A stretch of 64,000 nucleotides of DNA from the NCBI RefSeq assembly GCF_035013185.1, contig NZ_JAYGJO010000001.1, positions 124,001 to 188,000 of the forward strand, written 5' to 3'. Positions 18,651 through 26,934 of the stretch are shown here, piece after piece. Both the position numbers and the translations under genes were made by a program. The stretch's first letter is position 1, and each line of letters begins with the position of its first letter. The DNA is from Acerihabitans sp035013185 (GTDB lineage Bacteria > Pseudomonadota > Gammaproteobacteria > Enterobacterales > Enterobacteriaceae). The notes under the pieces were generated by a model, which had not been told where the DNA came from, did not search any database, and saw only the letters and a list, made by a program, of their open reading frames with translations.

Positions 18651-19096
18651 CTGCGCAGGTTCTCATCGCGCACGACATGAGCGTTATGGCTGTTTTGCGA
18701 GATGATTTGAGTGCAGAATATTTCTTTGAAAGTGGTGGGTCGTGCAGGATGACTCGGCCGTTGGCCTCGCCCTTCGGGTCGTCGCCGTTCCGGCAACGCT
18801 GTCTCGCTGCGCTCGGCTCGAACCTGCGCAGGTTCTCATCGCGCACGACATGAGCGTTATGGCTGTTTTGCGAGATGATTTGAGTGCAGAATATTTCTTT
18901 GAAAGTGGTGGGTCGTGCAGGATGACTCGGCCGTTGGCCTCGCCCTGCGGGTCGTTGCCGTGCCGGCAACGCTGTCTCGCTTCGCTCGGCTCGAACCTGT
19001 GCAGGTTCTCATCGCGCACGACATGAGCGTTATGGCTGTTTTGCGAGATGATTTAAGTGCAGAATATTTCTTTGAAAGTGGTGGGTCGTGCAGGAT
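18651..19096 (-). repeat. 173-bp tandem repeat, about 2.6 copies, each carrying the tRNA-Lys 3' end (rtT-like)
   Basis: Copies start at 18651, 18824 and 18997, a period of exactly 173 bp. The first two are complete and differ at about four positions; the third runs into the tRNA-Lys gene. Each copy contains, in minus-strand sense, the terminal 18 bases of tRNA-Lys including CCA (ATCCTGCACGACCCACCA). At the copy junction a perfect palindrome, GAACCTGCGCAGGTTC, lies at 18820-18835. The arrangement closely resembles the E. coli tyrT locus, where 178-bp repeats containing the last 19 bases of tRNA-Tyr follow the gene and give rtT RNA. Short frames through the repeats on both strands are probably not genes. 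Confidence 0.85.
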
Positions 19097-19154
19097 TCGA
19101 ACCTGCGACCAATTGATTAAAAGTCAACTGCTCTACCAACTGAGCTAACGACCC
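19079..19154 (-). tRNA. lysV: tRNA-Lys (TTT)
   Basis: 76-nt gene including an encoded CCA. The sequence begins GGGTCGTTAGCTCAGTTGGT, has anticodon TTT within GACTTTTAAT, T arm GGTTCGAATCC and ends CACGACCCACCA. It matches E. coli tRNA-Lys nearly base for base. It is the last tRNA of a Val-Val-Val-Lys operon, as in valUXY-lysV. Confidence 0.97.
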
Positions 19155-19171
19155 ACTTAAAAAATCAGAAA

Positions 19172-19247
19172 TGGTGGGTGATGACGGGATCGAACCGCCG
19201 ACCCTCTCCTTGTAAGGGAGATGCTCTCCCAGCTGAGCTAATCACCC
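19172..19247 (-). tRNA. tRNA-Val (TAC), third in operon
   Basis: 76-nt gene with encoded CCA: starts GGGTGATTAGCTCAGCTGGG, anticodon TAC in CCTTACAAGG, T arm GGTTCGATCCC, ends CATCACCCACCA. Identical to the two other tRNA-Val genes here. Confidence 0.97.
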
Positions 19248-19288
19248 ATTTCTGAAAACGAACATCAAAACAATACTAACCTAAGAAG

Positions 19289-19364
19289 TGGTGGGTGATG
19301 ACGGGATCGAACCGCCGACCCTCTCCTTGTAAGGGAGATGCTCTCCCAGCTGAGCTAATCACCC
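19289..19364 (-). tRNA. tRNA-Val (TAC), second in operon
   Basis: Second of three identical 76-nt tRNA-Val genes with anticodon TAC and encoded CCA. The 41-bp spacer to the third copy is unrelated in sequence, so processing rather than exact duplication of spacers defines the ends. Confidence 0.97.
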
Positions 19365-19422
19365 ACTTCTTACAGCGTATTACTTCTATTTCTCACAGCG
19401 GAGCCACTTCTAAAAAATAAAG

Positions 19423-19498
19423 TGGTGGGTGATGACGGGATCGAACCGCCGACCCTCTCCTTGTAAGGGAGATGCTCTCCCAGCTGAGCTAATCACCC
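19423..19498 (-). tRNA. tRNA-Val (TAC), first in operon
   Basis: Promoter-proximal tRNA-Val(TAC), 76 nt with encoded CCA, same sequence as the two others. Its 5' end lies only about 10 bp from the GC-rich discriminator of the operon promoter. Confidence 0.97.
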
Positions 19499-19507
19499 CG
19501 CCGTGTG

Positions 19508-19542
19508 GAGTCGCATTATAGGGATACTGCAAAGTGAGTCAA
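19508..19542 (-). promoter_or_regulatory. Stringent-type promoter of the tRNA-Val/Lys operon
   Basis: On the minus strand: -35 TTGACT (19542-19537), a 16-bp spacer, -10 TATAAT (19520-19515), then the discriminator GCGACTCC. A GC-rich discriminator of this form is typical of stable-RNA promoters that are switched off by ppGpp and DksA. Confidence 0.8.
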
Positions 19543-19643
19543 CGATTTTTCAAAACAAAAAGTGTGTTCGTCGTAAAATTAAACAAGAAGGGCGCTTTTG
19601 CACGGCGAATACTGTGAAAAAGAGCAGCAAACGTGGAACAGCG

Positions 19644-19671
19644 TTGAGGAATCGAAAGGGAGTGGTAGAAT
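19644..19671 (+). promoter_or_regulatory. Possible gltX promoter
   Basis: TTGAGG and TAGAAT separated by 16 bp lie about 77 bp before the gltX ATG on the plus strand. Both hexamers match the sigma-70 consensus at four or more positions. No other pair in the divergent region is better. Confidence 0.45.
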
Positions 19672-19747
19672 ATTACTCATTCTTTATAACCGGCCGGGGG
19701 CAGGGCTCCCGACTGTCAGTCATGCGTCATTAAAGGCAGTGTTCCCG

Positions 19748-21154
19748 ATGAAAATTAAAACCCGTTTTGCGCCCAGCCCCACTGGCTATCTTCACGTGGG
19801 TGGTGCCCGCACCGCATTATACTCGTGGCTGTTCGCCCGCAGCCATGGCGGGGAGTTTGTATTGCGTATTGAGGATACCGATCTTGAGCGCTCTACCCAG
19901 GAGGCGATCAACGCCATCATGGATGGCATGAACTGGCTAAACCTGGATTGGGATGAAGGCCCTTATTATCAGACCAAACGTTTTGATCGTTATAACGCTG
20001 TCATTGACCAGATGCTCGAGCAGGGCACCGCGTATAAGTGCTATTGCTCGAGAGAACGTCTGGATGCGCTGCGTGAACGGCAAATGGCGGAAGGAGAAAA
20101 ACCCCGTTATGACGGCCATTGTCGGCATAATCATCATCAACATAATGATGATGAGCCTTACGTGGTGCGTTTTGCCAATCCGCTTGATGGTTCGGTGGTC
20201 TTTAATGACAACATCCGTGGGCCGATAGAATTCAGCAACCAGGAGTTGGACGATCTGATTATTCGCCGCACCGATGGTTCACCCACCTATAATTTTTGCG
20301 TGGTCATCGACGATTGGGATATGGAAATTACCCATGTGATCCGCGGCGAGGACCACATCAACAATACCCCGCGTCAGATCAATATCCTTAAAGCCTTGGG
20401 TGCGCCGGTGCCGGAATATGCCCATGTGTCGATGATCCTGGGCGATGACGGTAAAAAATTATCCAAGCGTCATGGTGCGGTAGGGGTAATGCAGTATCGT
20501 GACGATGGTTTCCTGCCTGAGGCCCTGCTTAACTACCTGGTACGTCTGGGCTGGTCCCATGGTGATCAGGAAATCTTCAGCCTTGATGAAATGAAGCAAC
20601 TCTTTACGCTGGACGATGTCAGCAAATCCGCCAGTGCGTTTAATACCGAAAAGCTGTTGTGGCTCAATCATCATTATATTAACCACCTGCCGCCGGAATA
20701 TGTCGCGACGCACCTGGCTTGGCATATGGATCAGTTGGGGATCGATACCCATGACGGACCGCAGTTGGTCGACCTGGTAAAATTACTGGGGGATCGCTGC
20801 AAGACACTCAAAGAAATGGCCGCCTCCTGCCTTTACCTGTACCAGGATTTCGAGAGTTTTGACGCCGATGCGGCGAAAAAACATCTGCGCTTGGTCGCCC
20901 GCGAACCTTTGGAACAGGTGCGTGCCAAACTGGTTGATCTCAGCGACTGGACGCCGGAGCAGGTACATCAAGCCATAGAACAAACGGCAACAGAATTGGG
21001 CGTCGGTATGGGCAAAATTGGCATGCCGCTGCGAGTAGCAGTTACCGGTGCGGGCCAATCGCCAGCGCTGGATGTGACCGTGCACGCAGTCGGCCGTTCG
21101 CGCACCCTGGCCAGGATCGACATGGCATTGGAATTTATTGCGCAGCGGGCCTGA
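19748..21154 (+). CDS. gltX: Glutamyl-tRNA synthetase
   Basis: Charges tRNA-Glu with glutamate. 468 aa from this ATG (E. coli 471). The HIGH-like motif is PSPTGYLHVGGAR (residues 10-21) and the KMSKS-like motif is KLSKRHG. The zinc-site ligands of the E. coli enzyme, Cys98, Cys100, Cys125 and His127, are all present at the same numbers. A His-rich stretch follows (HNHHQH, around residues 127-132), longer than in E. coli. The frame is open 50 codons upstream, but homology begins at MKIKTRFAPSPTG. It is divergent from the tRNA-Val/Lys operon and followed by tRNA-Ala genes, the E. coli arrangement. Confidence 0.97.
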   Translation: MKIKTRFAPSPTGYLHVGGARTALYSWLFARSHGGEFVLRIEDTDLERSTQEAINAIMDGMNWLNLDWDEGPYYQTKRFDRYNAVIDQMLEQGTAYKCYCSRERLDALRERQMAEGEKPRYDGHCRHNHHQHNDDEPYVVRFANPLDGSVVFNDNIRGPIEFSNQELDDLIIRRTDGSPTYNFCVVIDDWDMEITHVIRGEDHINNTPRQINILKALGAPVPEYAHVSMILGDDGKKLSKRHGAVGVMQYRDDGFLPEALLNYLVRLGWSHGDQEIFSLDEMKQLFTLDDVSKSASAFNTEKLLWLNHHYINHLPPEYVATHLAWHMDQLGIDTHDGPQLVDLVKLLGDRCKTLKEMAASCLYLYQDFESFDADAAKKHLRLVAREPLEQVRAKLVDLSDWTPEQVHQAIEQTATELGVGMGKIGMPLRVAVTGAGQSPALDVTVHAVGRSRTLARIDMALEFIAQRA

Positions 21155-21221
21155 TTTTCTCTTTCCTATCGGCTGATTTGGCGGCTTTTTCAGCGTTTAA
21201 CACGTTTAATTGATTTAGCCG

Positions 21222-21257
21222 TTGACACTGTTTGCCGGGTTTCATATCATGCGCCCC
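21222..21257 (+). promoter_or_regulatory. Stringent-type promoter of the tRNA-Ala genes
   Basis: -35 TTGACA (21222-21227), 17-bp spacer, -10 TATCAT (21245-21250) and the discriminator GCGCCCC. The first mature tRNA starts 34 bp after the -10. GC-rich discriminator suggests ppGpp-sensitive transcription. Confidence 0.8.
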
Positions 21258-21283
21258 GTCCACCGGATAGATATATCAGGAAT

Positions 21284-21359
<76 letters not shown>

Positions 21360-21406
21360 ATCACCAGGTTGGTTTGATCTATCGGTAGTGTGTTCGGGGT
21401 ACTTTT

Positions 21407-21482
<76 letters not shown>

Positions 21483-21491
21483 AATTAAAAA

Positions 21492-21513
21492 ACCGGCTTA
21501 TGGCCGGTCTTTG
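21492..21513 (+). terminator. Terminator after the tRNA-Ala pair
   Basis: Stem ACCGGC / GCCGGT with a 5-nt loop, followed by CTTTG, 10 bp after the second tRNA. The T tract is short, so termination may be partial. Confidence 0.6.
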
Positions 21514-21765
21514 CGTATTGATTTGCCTTGCAATCAATAATACATGTTCCAATAATTATTTTTTGCTGTATATCGAGTATAATAAAAAAATATAATGACA
21601 CAACAGTATAAACCCTGTGTAGCGGTCATTGCGCCAACAAAAAGCGTCGTTGGCAGTAAAATAAATAGATTTACCATAAAAGTTTGGTTATCAACTACAG
21701 GTATATATCAGCTTTTTTAGCATCACCCTTAAAAAATGGCATGTCGGCAACCGTGCCCATAATTT
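21514..21765. other. AT-rich gap between tRNA-Ala and the HExxH gene
   Basis: About 250 bp of AT-rich sequence. I see no gene, tRNA, clear promoter or repeat in it. It follows the 3' end of tRNA genes and precedes an accessory-looking gene, so it may be a junction, but no direct repeat of the tRNA end was found. Confidence 0.3.
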
Positions 21766-22443
21766 TCAGTCGAAATTCCATAGCTCGCAAATACCGATAT
21801 AAATACGCCGGCCAATATCTGTCAATACCGCATGTTGCTTGATGGTGTTATGGGTGTCTTGCAGTTTTTTGAATACAACAGCAAACCTTTCGCGGCATTC
21901 TTCTACATACGGGCTTGAATTGTTTTGCACTATTGCATTAAAGACATAGCAAATTCGTGACAACACAAAAAACGCATGAAATATTCCAATCATCGGTCGA
22001 TTATCTTCACGTAGCGGCGCGGCATAAAGCTCTTGAGGATTATTGACCACCAACTCATCAAAAGAGTTAATGATGTTCAGTGCGGTATGACCGCACTCAT
22101 GTGCCAGAATGCCCACATAGTACGGAATCGTGTGCTCCTTGTGGGTATAAACAAACATCGCTCCCCACAGGTAAAAGTTACTCGCAGATCGCAAAAAACA
22201 AGATCCGTCTTGCGTCTCACTCGTCAGATAAATCGCGTGGATAAACGTATTGATTTCTGCAAATGCAGGGCTCACCTGCTGTCGAATCACAGCGATCGCC
22301 CTATGAATTTTTTTGGTTTCATTAATGGCGAGCTGTGGGTCGTCACAATACCCGAACCCAAATTGGCGCTCATCTTGGAAAATCTCTAACATCATTTTTT
22401 TATCAAAAGATGAATCATGGGAGGTTATGGGTGAAATACACAA
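21766..22443 (-). CDS. HExxH-type putative peptide beta-hydroxylase, 5' end probably disrupted
   Basis: 225 aa counted from a TTG at 22443. The core contains HECGH at residues 115-119 (GILAHECGHTALNII) and, downstream, APLREDNRPMIGIFHAFFVL with His156 as a likely third metal ligand. This pattern is that of HExxH proteins linked to peptide-modification (RiPP) clusters, recently described as 2-oxoglutarate-dependent peptide hydroxylases; assignment is by remembered motif only. The frame stays open upstream to 22545 and encodes a helical, protein-like stretch (AYYLSAKYAQAGQHREAIKY), then meets a TAG six codons after an in-frame ATG. Family members are usually longer, so this looks like a truncated or decaying gene. 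No precursor peptide or other RiPP gene is visible nearby. Confidence 0.55.
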   Translation of the reverse strand: MCISPITSHDSSFDKKMMLEIFQDERQFGFGYCDDPQLAINETKKIHRAIAVIRQQVSPAFAEINTFIHAIYLTSETQDGSCFLRSASNFYLWGAMFVYTHKEHTIPYYVGILAHECGHTALNIINSFDELVVNNPQELYAAPLREDNRPMIGIFHAFFVLSRICYVFNAIVQNNSSPYVEECRERFAVVFKKLQDTHNTIKQHAVLTDIGRRIYIGICELWNFD

Positions 22444-22545
22444 TGCTTCTGCAGCAGGCCGTTCATTGATATAAAGTAAATACTTTATCGCCTCGCGGTG
22501 CTGTCCTGCCTGCGCATATTTGGCTGAAAGGTAATAAGCGTTTCT

Positions 22546-22775
22546 CTAACGCCTACGTATCATTAATCAAAGGCCACTCTGCATGCAACAGATGTTTTCA
22601 GAAGATTAAGCCTGTAATATAAACCAACAATAATCATGGTGACATTATTCCATGTTATTTCATTATATTTTAAGTTATAAAATTACGTGTGATGCCTTGT
22701 GGGTACTGGTGCCCGGCCACCAATGTCGTTGTGACCTGTTAACACCGCTAAAACTACCGGCTGCAGCGGCGGCAT
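22546..22775. other. AT-rich gap upstream of the HExxH frame
   Basis: About 230 bp between the disrupted 5' end of the HExxH frame and the nupC terminator. No gene or repeat recognised; it may hold degraded 5' sequence of the HExxH gene. Confidence 0.3.
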
Positions 22776-22800
22776 AAAAAAAGGCCGGATTGCGCCGGCC
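22776..22800 (-). terminator. Terminator of nupC
   Basis: Read on the minus strand: stem GGCCGG / CCGGCC with loop CGCAAT, followed by seven T residues. A second hairpin, AACGGCC / GGCCGTT at 22803-22820, lies between it and the nupC stop. Confidence 0.85.
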
Positions 22801-22846
22801 CCAACGGCCCTCAGGCCGTTAATGATAACGATTGTTAACCGCGAGG

Positions 22847-24031
22847 TTATAACACCAACCCGGCGATGGAAGCAGAGAGAATACTCACCAGCGTGGAGCC
22901 GTATACCAGTTTCAGGCCAAAGCGTGATACCACGTTACCCTGATGTTCATTGAGGCCCTTGATGGCGCCGGCAACGATGCCAATGGACGAGAAGTTGGCA
23001 AACGACACCAGGAACACCGACAGGATGCCGACGGAGTGTGCGGACAATTGGCTGGCGACTTTTTGCAAATCCATCATGGCAACGAATTCATTAGACACCA
23101 GTTTGGTGGCCATGATGCTGCCGACCCGCAGCGCCTCGTCACCCTGGACCCCCATAACACGGGCGAAAGGATAAAAAATGTAACCGAGGATGCCTTGAAA
23201 GCTGATACCGAACACCAGGCTGAACAAGGCATTTACTGCCGCGATGATGGCAATAAAGCCAATCAGCATCGCAGCGACGATGATCGCCACTCTAAAGCCT
23301 GCCAGGATATAGTCCCCGAGCATTTCAAAAAAACTCTGTCCTTCATGCAGATTACTCATCTGCAGCTCTTCTTCTTTTTCCACCTGATAGGGATTGATCA
23401 ACGACAGCACGATAAAGGTGCTGAACATATTCAATACCAATGCAGCCACCACGTAGCGAGGCTCCAGCATGGTCATATACGCGCCCACAATGGACATGGA
23501 CACGGTGGACATGGCGGTCGCCGCCATGGTGTACATGCGGCGTTCCGACATTTTTCCCAAAATATCTTTATACGCGATAAAGTTTTCCGATTGGCCCAAA
23601 ATCAGCGAGCTTACGGCATTGAACGATTCCAGCTTGCCCATACCGTTAATTTTTGACAGCAGGGTGCCGATGATCCGGATAATAAGGGGCAGTACCCGAA
23701 TATGCTGCAAAATACCGATTAACGCGGAAATAAATACGATTGGGCATAACACATTCAAGAAAAAGAAGGCTAAACCCTGTTTGTTCATATTACCGAAAAC
23801 GAAACCGGTCCCCTCGGCGGCAAAGCCTAATAACTTATCAAATAATGCCGAAAACCCTTGGACAAAGCCTAGGCCAACCTGAGAGTTGAGGAAAAAATAG
23901 GCAAGCAAGACTTCAATGACCAACAATTGAACGATAAAACGCAACCTGATTTTTTTACGATCGTGGCTAACCAATAACGCCAGAATTGCCACAACGGCAA
24001 GTGCTAGGACAAAATGAAAAATCCGGGACAT
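22847..24031 (-). CDS. nupC: Nucleoside:proton symporter NupC
   Basis: 394-aa concentrative nucleoside transporter of the inner membrane (E. coli NupC 400 aa), importing pyrimidine nucleosides and adenosine with protons. Family landmarks are GQSENFIAYKDILGKMSE, a long gate/core region and MATKLVSNEFVAMMDLQ near the C-terminal half. Multiple hydrophobic segments run throughout. It is divergent from mntH, the same pairing as in E. coli. In E. coli nupC answers to CRP and CytR; I see no good CRP palindrome in the 380-bp intergenic region. Confidence 0.96.
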   Translation of the reverse strand: MSRIFHFVLALAVVAILALLVSHDRKKIRLRFIVQLLVIEVLLAYFFLNSQVGLGFVQGFSALFDKLLGFAAEGTGFVFGNMNKQGLAFFFLNVLCPIVFISALIGILQHIRVLPLIIRIIGTLLSKINGMGKLESFNAVSSLILGQSENFIAYKDILGKMSERRMYTMAATAMSTVSMSIVGAYMTMLEPRYVVAALVLNMFSTFIVLSLINPYQVEKEEELQMSNLHEGQSFFEMLGDYILAGFRVAIIVAAMLIGFIAIIAAVNALFSLVFGISFQGILGYIFYPFARVMGVQGDEALRVGSIMATKLVSNEFVAMMDLQKVASQLSAHSVGILSVFLVSFANFSSIGIVAGAIKGLNEHQGNVVSRFGLKLVYGSTLVSILSASIAGLVL

Positions 24032-24414
24032 AGGTGCTCCAATTATGAGGCAGGCAGTAATTCGCCGCTCATTCTATGTAACGGCAGAACCAAAAACGAG
24101 TTATAAGTTGCAAATATAAAAAAATCATCTATTAGAATATTAAGATAAAGATTTGTTCACGTTTTTAGGCCTAAAAAAGAAAAAAAGTTGGGGTGATGTT
24201 ATTTTTTTGTGCTATAGTAATTTAGATTATATCTGTAATTCCTATAATAATTTTCCGTAAATGAAACTGTCCCCAGGCTGGGTTGTGGCCCTGTCTCACA
24301 TGCTTATCACCCTCATCTATCGCAGAGATAAGTCGAAACGTAATTAATGCGCTTGATAATTATTATCACTTGGATAGGATGAAGCTAAAACAATGCACTA
24401 AAGGGGTCACATCT
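24032..24414. promoter_or_regulatory. Divergent nupC-mntH control region
   Basis: 383 bp, strongly AT-rich, serving both genes. Apart from the Fur-type palindrome listed separately, candidate -10 boxes (TATAGT near 24212, TATAAT near 24244) point toward mntH, but no -35 partner is convincing. I see no clear MntR palindrome. Confidence 0.45.
24354..24368 (+). promoter_or_regulatory. Fur-box-like palindrome upstream of mntH
   Basis: TGATAATTATTATCA is a perfect 7-1-7 inverted repeat matching the core of the ferric-uptake-regulator site. It ends 46 bp before the mntH ATG. E. coli mntH is known to be repressed by Fur with iron as well as by MntR, which supports the reading. Confidence 0.7.
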
Positions 24415-25653
24415 ATGTGGAATAGCCGAACCGCAGAAGGTGTCAGCCGTGCCTCACGCCGGGTGAAGCTCTCGTTGCTCGGCCCGGCGTTTATTGCGGC
24501 GATTGGTTATATCGATCCCGGTAATTTCGCTACCAACATTCAGGCCGGCGCCAGCTTTGGCTACCGGTTGTTGTGGGTCGTGGTGTGGGCAAACATTATG
24601 GCTATGCTGATCCAGCTTTTATCGGCTAAGCTGGGTATCGCTACCGGTAAAAATCTGGCTGAGCATATTCGCGATCGTTTCCCCCGTCCCGCCGTCTGGG
24701 CCTATTGGATTCAAGCGGAAATTATTGCGATGGCCACTGACTTGGCGGAATTTGTCGGCGCTGCCATTGGGTTTAAGATGCTACTGGGTGTGTCGTTGCT
24801 GCAAGGGGCAATCATCACTGGTATCGTGACATTTCTTATTCTTATGCTGCAGCAGCGGGGGCAAAAGCCGCTGGAGTGGGTGATTGGCGGGCTGCTGTTA
24901 TTTGTTGCTGGTGCTTATATTGCCGAGCTGTTTTATTCCCGGCCCGATATGATTCAATTGGGTAAAGGCATGCTGCTTCCCTCGTTACCCAATGGCAACG
25001 CGGTATTTCTGGCAGCCGGGGTGCTAGGTGCGACAATTATGCCTCACGTGATTTACTTACATTCGTCCCTTACTCAACATGGGCAATACGGTAATCGGGC
25101 GCAGCGCTACTCCTCTACCAAGCTGGATGTGGCTATCGCCATGACGATTGCCGGTTTTGTTAATCTGGCCATGATGGCCACTGCGGCGGCGGCCTTTCAT
25201 TTTAGCGGTCATACCGGTATTGCAGATCTTGATGCAGCCTACCTGACGCTCACACCGCTGTTAAACCACACGGCGGCAACAGTGTTCGGACTGAGCCTGG
25301 TGGCCGCAGGGCTCTCCTCCACCGTGGTGGGCACCATGGCCGGTCAGGTGGTTATGCAAGGTTTTGTACACTTTCGCATTCCGCTGCTGCTGCGCAGAAT
25401 CATCACCATGCTGCCGTCATTTGTGGTTATTCTCATGGGGTTGGACCCGACCAGAATGCTGGTGCTCAGTCAGGTATTGTTAAGCTTTGGCATCGCGCTG
25501 GCGCTGGTGCCGCTGCTGGCTTTTACCGGCAATCGTGCATTGATGGGTGATATGGTGAACTCGGCCATGATTCAAGGGATTGGCTGGTGCATTGTGGCGG
25601 TGGTGGTGGCACTTAACGGTTATTTATTCTTTAGCAGCGCGCTGGGGCTGTAA
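24415..25653 (+). CDS. mntH: Mn(II)/Fe(II):proton symporter MntH (Nramp)
   Basis: 412 aa, exactly the E. coli length. Inner-membrane Nramp transporter importing Mn2+ (and Fe2+). The metal-site motifs are GYIDPGNFATN in helix 1 and ATIMPHVIYLHSS in helix 6. The start is the ATG with an AAAGGGG site; an upstream GTG in frame would add 44 residues without homology. A Fur-type palindrome sits in the leader. The gene is divergent from nupC. Confidence 0.97.
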   Translation: MWNSRTAEGVSRASRRVKLSLLGPAFIAAIGYIDPGNFATNIQAGASFGYRLLWVVVWANIMAMLIQLLSAKLGIATGKNLAEHIRDRFPRPAVWAYWIQAEIIAMATDLAEFVGAAIGFKMLLGVSLLQGAIITGIVTFLILMLQQRGQKPLEWVIGGLLLFVAGAYIAELFYSRPDMIQLGKGMLLPSLPNGNAVFLAAGVLGATIMPHVIYLHSSLTQHGQYGNRAQRYSSTKLDVAIAMTIAGFVNLAMMATAAAAFHFSGHTGIADLDAAYLTLTPLLNHTAATVFGLSLVAAGLSSTVVGTMAGQVVMQGFVHFRIPLLLRRIITMLPSFVVILMGLDPTRMLVLSQVLLSFGIALALVPLLAFTGNRALMGDMVNSAMIQGIGWCIVAVVVALNGYLFFSSALGL

Positions 25654-25692
25654 CCCTTACCCGGTCTCGGCCAGCCCCGTGGTTGTCACAAC

Positions 25693-25757
25693 AAGAACCC
25701 AGCGGGTTCTTCAATAAACTGCCACAGTCCCCTGGCGTCATGCACCATGGGGACTGT
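25693..25757. terminator. Two hairpins between convergent mntH and aldo-keto reductase genes
   Basis: A perfect 8-bp stem AAGAACCC / GGGTTCTT with loop AGC (25693-25711) is followed by a 9-bp stem ACAGTCCCC / GGGGACTGT with a 16-nt loop (25724-25757). Neither has a long T tract, but their position between convergent genes suggests bidirectional termination. Confidence 0.45.
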
Positions 25758-25764
25758 TGCTCGT

Positions 25765-26757
25765 TTATCCGGCCAATATCGACTCGATTTGCGCCAGTTC
25801 GTCGGCCGAAAACTCACGCCGGGCCAACATGCCAACCGCATCATCGATTTGCGCGGTTTTACTGGCACCAATCAGTACCGATGTCACGCGATCGCCGCGT
25901 AATACCCAGGCCAGAGACATTTGCGACAGTTTTTGACCCCGGCTTAGCGCCATGGCATTCAAGCGGCGGACTTTATCCATTTTTTGCTCGGTAAGCTGCG
26001 CCGGGGTCAAAAAGTTACCTGGCCTGGCCGCCCGTGAATCTTCCGGCACACCCTGCAAATAACGATCGGTCAACATCCCGCCGGCCAGCGGCGAAAATGC
26101 AATGGAACCCACCCCATGCTCTTCCAGCACGTCTAGCAGCTCCGGTTCAACCCAGCGTTCGAACAGTGAATATTTAGGTTGATGAATCAGGCACGGTGTG
26201 CCCAGGGCGGTCAATATGCCAAACGCTTGCCGGGCTAACGGTGCGGGGTAGTTGGACAGGCCGATATACAACGCTTTGCCTTGGCGTACCAGAAGATCCA
26301 GCGCGGCCATGGTCTCCTCGAGCGGCGTGCTTGGATCGGGGCGATGATGATAAAAAATATCCACATACTCCAGACCCATACGCCGCAGACTTTGGTTAAT
26401 GCTGGATACCAGGTATTTTTTGGATCCCCAGTCGCCATAAGGCCCTGGCCACATGGTGTAGCCCGCTTTGGTTGAGATGACCAACTCGTCCCGATAAGGC
26501 AAAAAATCCTCACGCAGTAATCGGCCAAAGTTCGCTTCCGCCGATCCGGGCGGGGGACCATAATTGTTGGCCAGATCAAAATGGGTGATCCCCAGATCGA
26601 AAGCATGGCGCAACATAGCGCGGCTGTTTTCCAATAGAGTGGCATCACCAAAGTTATGCCATAATCCGAGCGAAACTGCTGGCAACTTAAGACCGCCTTT
26701 GCCGCAGCGGCGATAAATCATATTGTCATAACGAGTAGGGCTGGCCAGATAAACCAT
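25765..26757 (-). CDS. Aldo-keto reductase, L-glyceraldehyde 3-phosphate reductase type (YghZ/Gpr)
   Basis: 330-aa NADPH-dependent reductase of the AKR14 group (E. coli YghZ 346 aa). It opens YRRCGKGGLKLPAVSLGLWH, with the catalytic Asp/Tyr region FDLANNYGPPPGSAE, Lys in VISTKAGYTMWPGPYG and the cofactor-end motif VTSVLIGASKTAQI. The E. coli enzyme reduces L-glyceraldehyde 3-phosphate and methylglyoxal. It starts at an ATG with an AGGAAA site. The C-terminus lacks about 15 residues compared with E. coli but the cofactor site is complete. It is divergent from the racemase ygeA. Confidence 0.9.
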   Translation of the reverse strand: MVYLASPTRYDNMIYRRCGKGGLKLPAVSLGLWHNFGDATLLENSRAMLRHAFDLGITHFDLANNYGPPPGSAEANFGRLLREDFLPYRDELVISTKAGYTMWPGPYGDWGSKKYLVSSINQSLRRMGLEYVDIFYHHRPDPSTPLEETMAALDLLVRQGKALYIGLSNYPAPLARQAFGILTALGTPCLIHQPKYSLFERWVEPELLDVLEEHGVGSIAFSPLAGGMLTDRYLQGVPEDSRAARPGNFLTPAQLTEQKMDKVRRLNAMALSRGQKLSQMSLAWVLRGDRVTSVLIGASKTAQIDDAVGMLARREFSADELAQIESILAG

Positions 26758-26934
26758 AGGGTTTCCTTTTATTATGTTTGCCTGTCATCAACTTACGCCA
26801 ACGCGGGTGTTGCATTCAACAACGGATCGACGGTAGATTCAATCAATGCAAATTACCTCTGCGATACACAGTCAAAGACCCACCCTCCAACGCTCATCGT
26901 GATCGCGGCCAAAGCGCCTTTCGGAGAAAATACC

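Noticed and set aside
18646..19148. Overlapping 60-110 codon frames on both strands across the 173-bp repeats
   Set aside because: They arise because 173-bp units are open in several frames. They lack good start sites and have no family resemblance, though a Tpr-like peptide cannot be fully excluded.
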